A stretch of DNA of 64,000 nt from Mycolicibacter heraklionensis (GTDB lineage: Bacteria > Actinomycetota > Actinomycetes > Mycobacteriales > Mycobacteriaceae). Location: contig NZ_LDPO01000005.1 of the NCBI RefSeq assembly GCF_001021505.1, forward strand, positions 62,001 through 126,000, in the 5' to 3' direction. The notes beneath the pieces are model-generated. The model was not told where the DNA came from. It saw nothing but the letters and a program-made list of their open reading frames with translations, and did no database searches. Below, one piece after another: positions 9,112-18,502 of this stretch (positions within the stretch are counted from its first letter, which is position 1; each line of letters starts with the position of its first letter). Made by a program: the position numbers and the translations under genes.

Positions 9112-9137
9112 GTTTCGGCCCCGACCGTCCTGGGTAC
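9112..9137 (+). promoter_or_regulatory. SigF-type promoter for the lipoprotein at 9173
   Basis: GTTT at 9112-9115, 16-base spacer, GGGTAC at 9132-9137. This matches the mycobacterial SigF pattern exactly and lies 35 bases before the ATG. Confidence 0.75.
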
Positions 9138-9172
9138 AGGAACACGACCAGAGCAGAAGGAGTCTGATTCTG

Positions 9173-9619
9173 ATGAAGGCACACAGCAAGATGACGATCG
9201 CGGTGCTCGGCAGCGCAGTCGCGCTGGTGGCAGCCGGTTGCAATGGCACCAAAGAAGAGGGGCCGAGTACCACCACGACCACGACAACCACCACAACCAC
9301 GACCGAGACGACACTCGAACCGGTACCTGGTGGGCCAGGACCGGAAAACCCGGGTGAGCCTGGCCCGACCGGTGGTGGCGAAGTTCCCGGTGGCCCGACC
9401 GGTGGTGGCGGGCCCGGTGGTGGCGGTGGTCAGATTCCCGGTGGCCCGACGGGTGGTGGCGGGCCCGGTGGCGGCGGTGGTCAGATTCCCGGTGGCCCGA
9501 CCGGCGGTGGTGGGCCCGGCGGGGGCAGCGGCACGATCCCCGGTGGCCCCACCGGCTGGGGCGGACCCGGCGGCGGCGGGGGTTGCGTGCCCGGTGTGGG
9601 TTGCGGCGGGTGGCCGTGA
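9173..9619 (+). CDS. glycine/proline-rich lipoprotein with 17-residue repeats
   Basis: The product is 148 aa. A short basic N terminus and hydrophobic stretch end in the lipobox LVAAGC (Cys at residue 23), so it is predicted to be lipid-anchored on the outer face of the membrane. A run of about 12 threonines follows. The rest is built of four Gly/Pro repeats of the kind IPGGPTGGGGPGGGGGQ, encoded by 51-bp DNA repeats, and a short C-terminal end with two cysteines. Nothing suggests catalysis; a flexible wall-spanning tether is plausible. AGAAGGAG lies about 9 bases before the ATG, and a SigF-type promoter precedes it. Confidence 0.85.
   Translation: MKAHSKMTIAVLGSAVALVAAGCNGTKEEGPSTTTTTTTTTTTTETTLEPVPGGPGPENPGEPGPTGGGEVPGGPTGGGGPGGGGGQIPGGPTGGGGPGGGGGQIPGGPTGGGGPGGGSGTIPGGPTGWGGPGGGGGCVPGVGCGGWP
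9383..9586 (+). repeat. four tandem 51-bp repeats in the lipoprotein gene
   Basis: Four imperfect direct copies of a 51-bp unit (9383, 9434, 9485 and 9536 are unit starts) each encode a 17-residue Gly/Pro block. The first three are nearly identical and the last is diverged. Copy number is likely to vary between strains. Confidence 0.85.
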
Positions 9620-9650
9620 TCGATCACCGCTTCGGGTGCTGACAGCCGAA

Positions 9651-9678
9651 AGTCGGCCGGCGAAACAGCCGGCCGGCT
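9651..9678. terminator. shared hairpin terminator between convergent genes
   Basis: An 11-bp stem (9651-9661 / 9668-9678, one G-U pair) with a 6-base loop lies between the lipoprotein gene and the convergent nei stop at 9711. Its position suits bidirectional termination. Confidence 0.6.
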
Positions 9679-9710
9679 TCGGTTGTGTCAGCGGCCGGAA
9701 GGTCCCGGCA

Positions 9711-10460
9711 TCACCGCTGACATGACGAACACCAGAACCGAATCCGCTCGCCATTGCGGTCGGACTCCACAGCGGTACCGCATCGCCGACACGGCCGACC
9801 GGCTCGGCCGTACACCCACAGCTGTCGGCCCGGCCGGGTGTCGCCGGTGGTGCAGCGCGACCATCGCAGCCGATTCGCCCACAACATCTCGCGTGCCCGC
9901 GATACCAGCCGACCCGGATCATTCAGTTCCGCAACAGGCGTAGTCGGCAACCGGCCAACGATGAAGCACAACTCGTTGCAGTAGACGTTACCGATCCCGG
10001 CCATCACCGTCTGATCCAACAGTGCCGATGCCAGTGGACGCTGGGGGTCGGCGACCAGGCGGTCTGCGGCCACAGTCGGATCCCAGTCGGCGCCGAGCAG
10101 ATCCGGACCCAAGTGCGCGACGACGTCACCGTCATGGCGGCGATCCAGCACCTCCAGCACACCCAGATCGACGCCGGTTGCGCGAACGGGGCCGGCCTCC
10201 AGGATGATCCGTACCCGATGATCGACCGGTCGGCGACCGATCCGCCAACTGCCCTCCATCTTCAGATGCGAATGGATGCTGGCCGGACCGACGCGGATAA
10301 ACAAGTGCTTGCCGCGGCTGATCACCTCGTCGACCCGCTGTCCGCTCAGATCGATATCGGCGTACCGCGGGACCCGGACATCGCAGCGGGTCAAGGTCTT
10401 TCCCGCCAACGCGGTGGCCAGCACCGTCGCGGTGTGGAAAACGGTGTCGCCCTCGGGCAT
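9711..10460 (-). CDS. nei: endonuclease VIII-type DNA glycosylase/AP lyase Nei
   Basis: The 249-aa product starts MPEGDTVF, placing the catalytic Pro2 and Glu3 of the Fpg/Nei family. It has the helix-two-turn-helix region ([14 protein letters not shown]) and a C-terminal four-cysteine zinc finger (CRRCG...CSSCQR). It excises oxidised pyrimidines and cleaves the abasic site. It lies directly behind lhr with a one-base TGATG stop/start overlap, as in M. tuberculosis (Rv3296-Rv3297), so the helicase and glycosylase are co-expressed. The ATG at 10460 is fixed by the MPEG start; longer frames are spurious. Confidence 0.95.
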   Translation of the reverse strand: MPEGDTVFHTATVLATALAGKTLTRCDVRVPRYADIDLSGQRVDEVISRGKHLFIRVGPASIHSHLKMEGSWRIGRRPVDHRVRIILEAGPVRATGVDLGVLEVLDRRHDGDVVAHLGPDLLGADWDPTVAADRLVADPQRPLASALLDQTVMAGIGNVYCNELCFIVGRLPTTPVAELNDPGRLVSRAREMLWANRLRWSRCTTGDTRPGRQLWVYGRAGRPCRRCGTAVESDRNGERIRFWCSSCQR

Positions 10461-13400
10461 CAGCGCATCCGCAATCCGCGTGGTGTACGGGAGAACCCGG
10501 CCTCGGTCAACGCATCCAGCGTCGGCGAATCGTGCAGCTCCAGAACCGGTACGCCGTCGACCCGCTCGATGAGAATCCCGTCGACCCGCCGATCGCTGAT
10601 CAGCTGAGCCAATGCCCCGGCGGCGGCCTGCTGCGCCGCGGCGACACCGGCGAAGTTGAGCAGCGTCCGGCCACCCCGCTCGACGAACCACGCCAGTTCA
10701 CCGTCGACCAGCACCACCAGCGCGCCTGCCTTGCGACCCGGCCGGGCCGTTCCCGGGTGCGCCGGCCAGCTCAGCGCCGCGCCGTACGGGTTGGCCGGGT
10801 CGGCGGCGGCCAGCGCGACCGCGTGGTAGTCCGGACGGGCCGGGTCGACACCGTCGAGGTAGCCACGCAGCCGGTCCACTGTGGAGGCCAGCGCGAACTG
10901 TGCTGCCCCCAACGACTCGATGAAATAGCCACGCTGGCATCGCCCGGCATCCTCGAACGCGGTCAGCACCTTGTAAATGGTGGAAAAACCGCCCGGCACG
11001 GCCTCGACGGCCACCGCGCCGCGGGTCAGCACGCCGTAGCGGTGCAGCAACAGCTCGGCGGTGTGGTGTGCCCGCAGGGTGGAATCCTCTTCCGGTGCCG
11101 GCAGAGCCGACCAGCGTCCGGCCACCGTCGGGTCGGCGGCGCGGGCAGCGGCGTGCGCCACGCTGTAGCGACTGAGCCGGGGTGGGCGCCTGCTGCGGTG
11201 CGCCGGGGTGGCGCGCCGGGTACCGGCCAGTACCGCGCGCACCGGAGCGAAGGTATCGCCGGTGACCCAACCCGCCCAGATCAGCTCCCACAGTGCGGCT
11301 TTCAGAGCCGCCTCGCTTGCGTCACCGCACAGTTGGCGGAAGAAGAACGCACCGCCGCCGTGCAGGGCGTCCAAGACCATCCGGTGGGCCTCGGTGAATT
11401 CGATCGGCGCCCCGGGTGACAACGTCAGCGGCGCCGAATCGGCGGTGTGAAAGCTGATCCAGCCGTCGGTCGCCGGGGCGCTGCCGGCCGGGGCGCCCGC
11501 GCCCGACCACAGCACCTCCCCGGAGGCCAGCAGTTCATCGAGCATGGCCGGTGAGTAGTCGCGCACCCGCGGGCCGAATATCAACGGCTCGACCGCCGAC
11601 GCAGGAAGCGCTACGCCGGCGAGCTGGTCGATCACCCCGGCCAGCCCGTCCACACCGGTGGCGGCGACGTCCGGAGCGCCGATCTGCTGCCAGGCCGGCA
11701 GGAAGCGCCCATAGGCGGCCGGCGACACCGGTTCGATCGCCGAACGCAGCGCGGCCAGCGACCGGCGCCGCAGGATCCGCAGTACTTCGGTGTCGCACCA
11801 CTGTTCGCCGGGGGAGTCGGGGAAGTCGGTGAACTCGCCACGCACCACCCGCCCGTCGGCGGCCAGTCGACCCAGCGTGTCGGCCGCCACCCGCACGCCC
11901 AGCCCGAACCGGTCCGCGGCCTGGCCGGTGGTGAACGGCCCCCGGGTGCGGGCGAAGCGGCCAAGCAGATCGCCCAACGGGTCGGCGACCGGTTCGGTGA
12001 AGCCCGTCGGCACCCCGGGCGGCACCGCAACCCCGAGGCCGTCGCGCAGCCGCCCGATGTCCTCGATCGCCACCCACCAGCGGTGCCCGCCGAACGCGAC
12101 CGTCAGCACCCGCCGGGCCGCCAGCAGATGTTCCAGCCAACCGCCGACCGCAGCACCCGCGGCTCGGGCGCTGACCTCTTCGGTGGTGAGCGGACCGAGC
12201 AGCCGCAGCAGATCGGCCACCCCTTCGGCGTCGCGGGCGGCCTTCTCCGGCGTCAGATGCTGTAGTTGCGCAGTGAGTCCGGTGATCACCTCGGCGTCGA
12301 GCAGTTCGCGCAGTTCGACCCGGCCCAGCAACTGCGCCAGCAGGGTCGGGTCCAGCGACAAGGCCGCCGCTCGCCGCTCCGCCAGGGGGCTGTCGCCTTC
12401 GTACATGAATGCCCCGACGTAGCCGAACAGCAACGACGCCGCGAACGGTGACGGGGTGGTGGTCTCGACCTGGGACAGCCGCACCCGGCGTTGGGCGATC
12501 CGCGCCATCAGCGCGGTCAGCGCGGGCACGTCGTAGACGTCCTGCAGGCATTCCCGCACGGTCTCCAGCACGATCGGGAACGTCGGATATTTGCGCGCCA
12601 CGTCCAGCAGTTGGGCGGCCCGCTGGCGTTGCTGCCACAACGGTGTCCGACGGCCGGGATGCCGGCGCGGCAACAGCAATGCCCGGGCCGCGCATTCCCG
12701 GAACCGGGAGGCGAACAACGCCGAACCGCCCACATCGGCGGTGACGATCGGCTCGATCTCGTCCGCGTCGAACACGAACAGTTCGGCGCCGGGGGCGTCT
12801 GCACCGGGGTCGGTGTCGGGCAGCCGGACCACGATGCCGTCGTCGGAGGCCGTCGGCTTCTCGTCGATGCCGTAGCGGTCGAGCAGCCTGCGGCCCACCG
12901 CCAGCGCCAACGGCCCGTGCACGCGCAGCCCGTACGGTGAGTGCAGTACCACCCGCCAGTCCCCGAGCTCGTCGCGGAATCGCTCCACCACCAGCGTGGT
13001 GTCGGTGGGCACCGCTCCGGTGGCGGCGCGCTGATCGTCGAGTAGCCGCCTCAGGTTGTCGATCGCGTAGTCATCGAAACCCAAACCTGCGCAGCGTTTG
13101 TCGAATGACTCAGGGGCAAGTCCGGCCAACTCGCCGGTGAACGCGCCGAGCGCCGCACCGAGCTCGGCTGGCCGCCCGACACCGTCACCGTGCCAGAACG
13201 GCAGCCGGCCAGGCTGGCCGGGTGCCGGCGTGACCAGCACGCGGTCGTGGGTGATTTCGGTGATCCGCCACGTGGTGGCGCCCAGCGAGATCACATCGCC
13301 GGGACGCGACTCGTAGACCATCTCCTCATCGAGTTCGCCGACCCGGGAAGGTTTCTCAGCGCCCGCCAGGTACACCGCGAAAAGTCCGCGGTCCGGGATG

Positions 13401-14911
13401 GCGCCACCGGAGGTGACGGCCAGTCGTTGCGCGCCGGGCCGGCCGGTCAGGGTCCCGGTGTCGCGGTCGTAGACCAGCCGCGGCCGCAGTTCGGCGAATT
13501 CGGTCGACGGGTATTTGCCGGAGAGCAGGTCCAGCGTCGCCTCGAAGACACCGCGCGACAGGGTGGCGAACGGAGCGCTGCGGCGCACGGTGTCGAACCA
13601 GGCTTCGGCGTCCAGCGGCTCCAGCGCGGCCGCGGCCACCGTGTGCTGGGCCAGGATGTCCAGCGGATTGGCCGGTACTGAAAGGGTTTCGATCTGGCCG
13701 GCGAGCATCCGCTCTACCGCGACCGCGCACCCGATCAGATCGGTGCGATGTTTGGGAATCAGTACGCCCGAAGAGATTTCGCCGACCTGATGCCCTGCGC
13801 GACCGACGCGCTGCAGGCCGCTGGCCACCGACGGCGGCGCCTCGATCTGGATCACCAAGTCGACCGCACCCATATCGATACCCAGCTCCAGGCTCGAGGT
13901 CGCCACCACGGCGCGCAGTCGCCCGCTCTTGAGGTCCTCCTCGACGTCGGCTCGGGTCTGCAGCGACACCGAGCCGTGGTGTGCCCGGGCCAGCGGTACC
14001 GTCGGCTCCGCGATGTCAACATAGCGCTCCGCGTGAATCTCGTTGAGCCGCGCAGTCAGTCGCTCAGCGAGCCGTCGCGAGTTGGCGAACACGATCGAGG
14101 ACCGGTGGGCTTCGATCAGATCCACAATGCGCTCTTCGACCTCGGGCCAGACGGTGCCCTCGGCCGGATTGGCCATGTCCGGCACCGGGACCTGAACCGT
14201 CAGCTCGAACGTCTTGGCGGCCGGAGGAGCCACGATCGTCGCCGGCGACTGCCCGGACAAGAACCGGGCGACTTCTTCAGCGGGACGCACGGTGGCGCTC
14301 AAGCCGATCCGTTGGGCGGGTCGGGCGAGTGCCGCGTCGAGGCGCTCCAAGGACAGTGCCAGGTGGGCGCCGCGTTTGGTTGCAGCCACCGCGTGCACCT
14401 CGTCGACGATCACTGTGCGCACCCCGGTCAACGTCTCCCGCGCCGCCGAGGTCAGCATCAGAAACAGCGACTCCGGGGTAGTGATCAAGATGTCGGGTGG
14501 CTTGGCGACCAGCTCGCGGCGCCGCGCCGGGGAGGTGTCGCCCGAGCGCACTCCCACGGTGATGCCGGGAGCGGGCAGATCGCGCTGTGCGGCCAACCGG
14601 GCGATGCCGGCCAACGGGGTGCGCAGGTTGCGCTCGACGTCGACGGCCAGCGCTTTGAGCGGCGAGATGTACAGCACCCGGGTGCCGCTACCGGGCCGCT
14701 CGGTCAGTTGATCCAGCGCCCAGAGGAATGCCGCCAGCGTCTTACCGGACCCGGTGGGAGCGACGACGAGCGTGTTGTGGCCGTCGGCGATCGCCGACCA
14801 GGCCTGCTCCTGCGCCGGGGTCGGCGCGCTGAAGGTGCCGGTAAACCAGTCCCGGGTCAGCGCCGAGAACCGCGCCAGCGGGGCGGGAGTCTCTCGGTCT
14901 GGTGGGCTCAC
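10460..14911 (-). CDS. lhr: Lhr-type large DNA repair helicase
   Basis: This 1483-aa superfamily 2 helicase has Walker A APTGSGKT (about residues 51-58), DEVHA as the DEAD/H motif II, and a motif VI region GRAGHQ near residue 370. After the helicase core come the long Lhr-specific winged-helix and C-terminal domains. Mycobacterial Lhr is a 3'-5' ssDNA-dependent ATPase/helicase that unwinds RNA:DNA hybrids and is linked to DNA damage repair. Length agrees with M. tuberculosis Lhr (about 1513 aa). The start is GTG at 14909-14911. A SigF-type promoter reads away from it on the other strand. Confidence 0.95.
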   Translation of the reverse strand: MSPPDRETPAPLARFSALTRDWFTGTFSAPTPAQEQAWSAIADGHNTLVVAPTGSGKTLAAFLWALDQLTERPGSGTRVLYISPLKALAVDVERNLRTPLAGIARLAAQRDLPAPGITVGVRSGDTSPARRRELVAKPPDILITTPESLFLMLTSAARETLTGVRTVIVDEVHAVAATKRGAHLALSLERLDAALARPAQRIGLSATVRPAEEVARFLSGQSPATIVAPPAAKTFELTVQVPVPDMANPAEGTVWPEVEERIVDLIEAHRSSIVFANSRRLAERLTARLNEIHAERYVDIAEPTVPLARAHHGSVSLQTRADVEEDLKSGRLRAVVATSSLELGIDMGAVDLVIQIEAPPSVASGLQRVGRAGHQVGEISSGVLIPKHRTDLIGCAVAVERMLAGQIETLSVPANPLDILAQHTVAAAALEPLDAEAWFDTVRRSAPFATLSRGVFEATLDLLSGKYPSTEFAELRPRLVYDRDTGTLTGRPGAQRLAVTSGGAIPDRGLFAVYLAGAEKPSRVGELDEEMVYESRPGDVISLGATTWRITEITHDRVLVTPAPGQPGRLPFWHGDGVGRPAELGAALGAFTGELAGLAPESFDKRCAGLGFDDYAIDNLRRLLDDQRAATGAVPTDTTLVVERFRDELGDWRVVLHSPYGLRVHGPLALAVGRRLLDRYGIDEKPTASDDGIVVRLPDTDPGADAPGAELFVFDADEIEPIVTADVGGSALFASRFRECAARALLLPRRHPGRRTPLWQQRQRAAQLLDVARKYPTFPIVLETVRECLQDVYDVPALTALMARIAQRRVRLSQVETTTPSPFAASLLFGYVGAFMYEGDSPLAERRAAALSLDPTLLAQLLGRVELRELLDAEVITGLTAQLQHLTPEKAARDAEGVADLLRLLGPLTTEEVSARAAGAAVGGWLEHLLAARRVLTVAFGGHRWWVAIEDIGRLRDGLGVAVPPGVPTGFTEPVADPLGDLLGRFARTRGPFTTGQAADRFGLGVRVAADTLGRLAADGRVVRGEFTDFPDSPGEQWCDTEVLRILRRRSLAALRSAIEPVSPAAYGRFLPAWQQIGAPDVAATGVDGLAGVIDQLAGVALPASAVEPLIFGPRVRDYSPAMLDELLASGEVLWSGAGAPAGSAPATDGWISFHTADSAPLTLSPGAPIEFTEAHRMVLDALHGGGAFFFRQLCGDASEAALKAALWELIWAGWVTGDTFAPVRAVLAGTRRATPAHRSRRPPRLSRYSVAHAAARAADPTVAGRWSALPAPEEDSTLRAHHTAELLLHRYGVLTRGAVAVEAVPGGFSTIYKVLTAFEDAGRCQRGYFIESLGAAQFALASTVDRLRGYLDGVDPARPDYHAVALAAADPANPYGAALSWPAHPGTARPGRKAGALVVLVDGELAWFVERGGRTLLNFAGVAAAQQAAAGALAQLISDRRVDGILIERVDGVPVLELHDSPTLDALTEAGFSRTPRGLRMR

Positions 14912-14957
14912 CCCGCCATGGTGCCAAGTTCAGCGCCGGAATGCTCCCGCGCTTGCG

Positions 14958-14983
14958 GTTTTGTGCACGTCGTAGCCGGGTAT
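14958..14983 (+). promoter_or_regulatory. SigF-type promoter for the membrane protein at 15019
   Basis: GTTT at 14958-14961, 16 bases, GGGTAT at 14978-14983, a perfect match to the SigF pattern. The ATG is 36 bases downstream behind a GGAGG. Confidence 0.8.
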
Positions 14984-15018
14984 CCGCCAACGGTGATCGC
15001 GGTGATCGGAGGCGGGGG

Positions 15019-15414
15019 ATGATCATTCTGGATGAGGGGCCGGCGACGGTCCGGCCGATATTCGCCGATGCGCGACCGCGGGCGGCAGGAACGTCGCCGC
15101 CCGAAGCGCAGCCACGCGATTGGACCTGGGCCAACTGGGCGCTGTCGCTGCTGACCGGGCCTGCTGCTGCGCTGCTGATGGCATTCGCGCTGACCAGAGT
15201 GTCAGGTTCCGCGTTGTGCAGCAGGGCGGCCTGCCCAGAACTGAAGGTGCACGGATCGTTGTTCGGCCTGCTCTACCACGGAGCGGCGGGGGTGGCGGCC
15301 CTGACGCTGTTTCTGGCCTTCTTCTTGGCGACGCACCGCCGCGGGTTCGCGGTCTGGGTGTGCGGGTGGGCCCTCCTGGCAGCCGACCTGATGGTCCTGC
15401 TTGCGGTGTTCTGA
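15019..15414 (+). CDS. small membrane protein (paralogue of 31526-31873)
   Basis: The product is 131 aa with a polar N terminus (about 35 residues) and three hydrophobic segments. Two cysteines sit in the outer loop after the first helix (SALCSRAACPEL). The sequence from NWALSLLTG onwards aligns over its full length with the product of 31526-31873, including FGLLYHGAAG/FGLLYYGAPA and the RRGF turn. Function unknown. GGAGG at 15007-15011 supports ATG 15019. Both paralogues sit behind SigF-type promoters, so a stress-linked envelope role is a reasonable guess. Confidence 0.8.
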   Translation: MIILDEGPATVRPIFADARPRAAGTSPPEAQPRDWTWANWALSLLTGPAAALLMAFALTRVSGSALCSRAACPELKVHGSLFGLLYHGAAGVAALTLFLAFFLATHRRGFAVWVCGWALLAADLMVLLAVF

Positions 15415-15426
15415 CCGAGCGGTACG

Positions 15427-15741
15427 TCACTCCTCGACGGTGAAGAACGAGTCGCCGTCTTCGGGACTTCCGGAAACCTGAGCGCGGTGCCGGCCGCCCG
15501 CGACAGGCTCGTCGGGATCGTGTTCGGGGCCGGCGACGTCGGGTAATTCGGCCGCCAGCTTCTCATCCAACGACTCATGGGCCGTCTCCTCGTCAGCGGC
15601 TTGCCAGTTGTCCGGCGCGGTGACGGTCGCGTCGCCGTCATCGTTGCGCAGCTCGTCGGAGTCGGTGGCCTCACTCGGCGGCAGCGTGTCGTCATCGGTG
15701 GTGTCGGTGGCCGCCGTATCGGGCTCGGGTTGTTCAGTCAT
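15427..15741 (-). CDS. acidic, probably disordered protein of unknown function
   Basis: The 104-aa product is rich in Asp, Glu, Thr and Ala, with no hydrophobic core and no recognised domain. ATG at 15741 is chosen because longer frames run into the regulator gene and GAAGGGCAAG lies just upstream. It begins 15 bases after the GlnR-like regulator stop on the same strand and is probably co-transcribed with it. A similar short acidic protein accompanies the MerR regulator at 61491-61700. Confidence 0.7.
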   Translation of the reverse strand: MTEQPEPDTAATDTTDDDTLPPSEATDSDELRNDDGDATVTAPDNWQAADEETAHESLDEKLAAELPDVAGPEHDPDEPVAGGRHRAQVSGSPEDGDSFFTVEE

Positions 15742-15755
15742 GGTTCTTGCCCTTC

Positions 15756-16430
15756 TCAGTTGGCGATGGCCCACTGCGGTGGTGGCGACTCCGGCGTCAT
15801 GTAGCCGACACCGCGGACCGTGTCGACGATCGATTCGTGGTCGTCGCCGAGCTTGGCGCGCAAGCGCTGCACATGAACGTCGACTTTGCGGCGGCCGCCC
15901 TCGCCGCCCCATATCTCCCGCAGCAACCGGGTGCGCGTGAATGCCTGGCCGGCATGCCGCACCAGATAGTTGAGCAGTCTGAACTCGGTGAGGGTCAGAT
16001 CGAGTTCGCGATTCGACAGCGTTGCGGTGAAGCTGTCCGGGTGGATGACCAGGGCGCCGAATCGCAACGTGCTGTGGGTGGATTCGTGCCGCCGGGCCAG
16101 GGCCAGTCGCAGCCGGGCGTTCGCCTCGGCCGGCCCTGCGGTCGCGGCCAGAACATCGTCGACGTGCCAGTCGAGGCCGATCGCGGCGAAGTCTTCGGCC
16201 GCGACGACGGCCAGCACGGCAGCCCACGGCTCCCAGGCTCCGAGCTTGCGGCAGCTCTCCCGCGCGGCCGGCACATCAGAACAGCCATCCACCAGAACGG
16301 CTTTCGCCCCCCGGCAGTCGGCTCGCGCGGTGAGGGTCAGCGGGCGGCGGGCGACCGAATGACCGAAGACCCCCAGCCCCAACAGCGACCGTTCGAACTC
16401 GTCGCGGTCGGTCAGTAACAGGATCTCCAT
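15756..16430 (-). CDS. GlnR-like orphan response regulator, OmpR-type DNA binding
   Basis: The 224-aa protein begins MEILLLTDRDEF and has a degenerate receiver domain (residues 1-110). The usual acidic pocket and phosphorylated Asp environment are not conserved; KAVLVDG aligns with the equivalent region of GlnR. The C-terminal winged helix (about 125-215) is clear: LTLTEFRLLNYLVRHAG, then VDVHVQRLRAKLG. GlnR of actinomycetes is a phosphorylation-independent regulator of nitrogen metabolism, and this looks like a paralogue, not GlnR itself. No histidine kinase is near. Start: ATG 16430 rather than GTG 16487, because a SigF-like promoter overlaps the GTG. Confidence 0.82.
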   Translation of the reverse strand: MEILLLTDRDEFERSLLGLGVFGHSVARRPLTLTARADCRGAKAVLVDGCSDVPAARESCRKLGAWEPWAAVLAVVAAEDFAAIGLDWHVDDVLAATAGPAEANARLRLALARRHESTHSTLRFGALVIHPDSFTATLSNRELDLTLTEFRLLNYLVRHAGQAFTRTRLLREIWGGEGGRRKVDVHVQRLRAKLGDDHESIVDTVRGVGYMTPESPPPQWAIAN

Positions 16431-16474
16431 CGCCTGGCTCCAACCCGTGGATGCTTTCCGCCTCAAGGCGTTTA

Positions 16475-16500
16475 CTACCCGTTGCACCCAGGAAATAACC
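16475..16500 (-). promoter_or_regulatory. SigF-like promoter for the GlnR-like regulator
   Basis: On the minus strand: GGTT (16500-16497), 16 bases, GGGTAG (16480-16475). The -10 is perfect in its GGGTA core; the -35 reads GGTTAT instead of GGTTT. Expected start of transcription is near 16468, 38 bases before ATG 16430. Confidence 0.6.
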
Positions 16501-16558
16501 CCGGTCCGTAGCGACAGGCCCGGCCCGCCAGGCGGACCGGGCCTGCCCTCCCCTCGGG

Positions 16559-16798
16559 CTACTGGTGCGACTGTTCGCGCGCCTCGGCTGCCTTCGCACC
16601 CGCTCGGGCCGATTCGGCCTCGGCTTGGTGTTTGGCGGCGTCGCGCTGCGCTTCGCCCTTGTCCTGCTGGGCCCGGCCCTCACGAGCCATCTCGTCATTG
16701 CCGGTCACGGCCCCCAACGCTTCCTTGGCCTTGCCTTTGACGCCCTCGACGGCGCCGCGGACGCCGTCTTCGGTGGCGCTCTTCTTGTCGTCCGACAT
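16559..16798 (-). CDS. CsbD-like stress protein
   Basis: The product is a 79-aa, highly charged, Ala/Lys/Glu-rich helical protein (MSDDKKSATEDGVRGAVEGV onwards). It matches the CsbD family (general stress proteins), which also includes mycobacterial proteins annotated as microaggregate-binding. It is expected to be cytoplasmic and largely alpha-helical. AGGGAGGACTT precedes the ATG at 16798. Upstream, GTTT with a 16-base spacer and GGGAAG resembles a weak SigF site (about 16861-16886). CsbD is a sigma-B target in Bacillus, so SigF control would be in character. Confidence 0.8.
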   Translation of the reverse strand: MSDDKKSATEDGVRGAVEGVKGKAKEALGAVTGNDEMAREGRAQQDKGEAQRDAAKHQAEAESARAGAKAAEAREQSHQ

Positions 16799-16937
16799 AA
16801 GTCCTCCCTTCGTGACTGCGACAGACCCACGCGGGTGTCGAGGTCCGCCACAATGGCAAGGCTTCCCGGGGTTCCGCGCGCCCAAACGTTGCCCCAAACG
16901 ATGAATCGCCTTGACGCAGAGCTGATCAGCGCGGACG

Positions 16938-17327
16938 GTGGAATATGTGGAACCGCCCACACCGTCACGCTCTGCTCCCGGTGGCGATCGGCTGGGCCAG
17001 GAGGACCGTGAGGTTCGAGCGGCCGCTCGATTCGCCGGGACGATCGCCGCTGTCGCGCTGGCGTTTGTCGTGATCGCGGTGTTGTGGGTGGGCTCATGCG
17101 ACCCGCAGTCGGCCACTGCGGGATGTGGAAGGCCCTACCGAGCAGTGTTGGCCGCCGGAGGCCCGGTGATTCTGGCCGCCGGTGGATTGCGGGCGTTTAT
17201 GCGCACCTACCGAGTGTGGCGCGCCCGCGGCACCTGGTGGGGCTGGCAGGGCGCCGGATGGTTCTTGATGACGTTGATGCTGGTCGTCTTACTGGTGAGC
17301 GGGGTGCCGATCATGGGTATTGGCTGA
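16938..17327 (+). CDS. membrane protein of unknown function
   Basis: The 129-aa product has hydrophobic helices at about residues 32-52, 70-85 and 103-125 and two cysteines in the first outer loop (GSCDPQSATAGCG). The last third contains a Trp-rich cytoplasmic turn (RARGTWWGWQGAGWF). The start is GTG at 16938; no clear ribosome site was found, so the N terminus is uncertain. No family is recognised. It precedes usfY by 180 bases on the same strand. Confidence 0.7.
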   Translation: MEYVEPPTPSRSAPGGDRLGQEDREVRAAARFAGTIAAVALAFVVIAVLWVGSCDPQSATAGCGRPYRAVLAAGGPVILAAGGLRAFMRTYRVWRARGTWWGWQGAGWFLMTLMLVVLLVSGVPIMGIG

Positions 17328-17507
17328 CCGCGGCGCCGGCCTCGACATCGCTGTTGCATGACTGTGAACATCCTGTAAACCAGGCGCCGCGCTCAACGTA
17401 TCGTCATACGATAGTTGCGGGTCGCGGACGGGTTCACCTCATATCGGTCGACTTCCGGGGGCGACTTCTGAGATCAGAGTTCAGGAGTGTTCAGGAGGAG
17501 GAACGCA

Positions 17508-17819
17508 ATGGGAGACACGTTTCATGACCCGGTAGACCATGTCCGGACGACCCGGCCCCACGCGGGCCGCGCCATGATCGACGTCATGGGCTGGCCGGGC
17601 TACTCCCTGCTGGTGGTGGGGATGGTGGCCGGAATCGGCAGCCTCGCCGCATTCGGGACCGGAAACGACCGTCAAGGCGTGGAGGTCGCGGTCGTCGCGG
17701 TGCTCGCCGCCGCGCTGGGCACGGTGTGGCTGCTGCTCGAGCACCGCCGGATCAGCAAGGTGAACCATCAGTGGCACCTGGCGCACGCTGAGATGCATCA
17801 GCAGGTCTCCACGAGTTAA
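17508..17819 (+). CDS. usfY: UsfY-like membrane protein upstream of the sigF operon
   Basis: This 103-aa protein has two hydrophobic helices (about residues 28-50 and 58-78) and a basic C-terminal tail (LLLEHRRISKVNHQWH). Gene order usfY-rsbW-sigF is the M. tuberculosis arrangement (Rv3288c-Rv3286c), which is the main basis for the name; the biochemical role of UsfY is unknown. ATG 17508 follows an excellent AGGAGGAG. A hairpin terminator separates it from rsbW, so it is probably a separate transcript. Confidence 0.75.
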   Translation: MGDTFHDPVDHVRTTRPHAGRAMIDVMGWPGYSLLVVGMVAGIGSLAAFGTGNDRQGVEVAVVAVLAAALGTVWLLLEHRRISKVNHQWHLAHAEMHQQVSTS

Positions 17820-17835
17820 ACCGGGGGGTCAAGTC

Positions 17836-17861
17836 GGCCCGGCCGGTGTACCGGCCGGGCC
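17836..17861 (+). terminator. hairpin terminator after usfY
   Basis: A 12-bp perfect palindrome of G/C (17836-17847 with 17850-17861) lies 16 bases after the usfY stop codon. There is no T-run. Confidence 0.6.
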
Positions 17862-17888
17862 GCTCTACGCTTACCCACCGAATTCGAT

Positions 17889-17914
17889 GATTGAGTTGTC
17901 CGGCGATCGGGTAC
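17889..17914 (+). promoter_or_regulatory. weak SigF-like promoter upstream of rsbW-sigF
   Basis: GATT (17889-17892), 16 bases, GGGTAC (17909-17914). The -10 matches SigF and the -35 has one mismatch to GTTT. Autoregulation of rsbW-sigF by SigF is known in mycobacteria, which makes this weak site worth noting. Confidence 0.4.
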
Positions 17915-18064
17915 AGACTCCCCATGACTGATCTCCGGGCAGCCGGCGTGCGATGTTGACGGTGTCGGCTGAAGGCGGAACGCACGAGGTGCCTGCAGGC
18001 GAGGGTGGTGAGCAGTCGATTGACACGCAGCAGTAGTCTCGGTCCGATTTCGCCGGGAGGCCTC

Positions 18065-18502
18065 ATGACCGACATTCACAGTGACCGAGCTCAGCCGTCG
18101 TGCAGCGAACGGGCCGTCGAACTGCGGGTTACGCCCAGGCTGGAAAGCCTGGCGGTGGTCCGCATGTTGGTGGGTGCGATCGCTACCTACGAGGATCTCG
18201 ATGTCGACACCGTTGCTGATCTGCGGCTGGCGATCGATGAACTGTGTACCCAGCTGATCCGTAGCGCCGCGCCCGGCGCGATGCTGACGGTGGTCATCGA
18301 CCCGCACGACGACCACGTGACGATTCAGGCGTCGGCAGCCGGTGACGGGGCGGGTGTGCTGACTCCGGGAAGCTTCAGCTGGCACGTGCTCACTTCGCTG
18401 GTCGACGACGTCCAGACATTCACCGATGGGCACGAAACCGACGGCGTGGGTGAGGTATTCGGGGTAACGCTGACGACCCGCCGGGCGGATTCCGAGCGGT
18501 GA
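18065..18502 (+). CDS. rsbW: anti-sigma-F factor RsbW (UsfX)
   Basis: This 145-aa GHKL ATPase-fold protein has the helix ADLRLAIDELCTQLIRSA (N-box region, about residues 55-73). It binds and silences SigF, and is released by STAS-domain antagonists through partner switching or redox changes. It is homologous to M. tuberculosis UsfX/RsbW (Rv3287c). The stop overlaps the sigF GTG by three bases, so the anti-sigma and sigma factor are made together. ATG 18065 follows GGGAGG. Confidence 0.93.
   Translation: MTDIHSDRAQPSCSERAVELRVTPRLESLAVVRMLVGAIATYEDLDVDTVADLRLAIDELCTQLIRSAAPGAMLTVVIDPHDDHVTIQASAAGDGAGVLTPGSFSWHVLTSLVDDVQTFTDGHETDGVGEVFGVTLTTRRADSER

Noticed and set aside
9383..9586. CRISPR array
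   Set aside because: The repeats are contiguous, in frame, coding for Gly/Pro blocks and without unique spacers.
13748..15022. 424-codon plus-strand frame opposite the 5' part of lhr
   Set aside because: It is antisense to the Lhr helicase core and its translation has no recognisable domain.
16485..16487. GTG 16487 as start of the GlnR-like regulator
   Set aside because: It lies within a SigF-like promoter, and the family N terminus (MEILLLT) begins at 16430.
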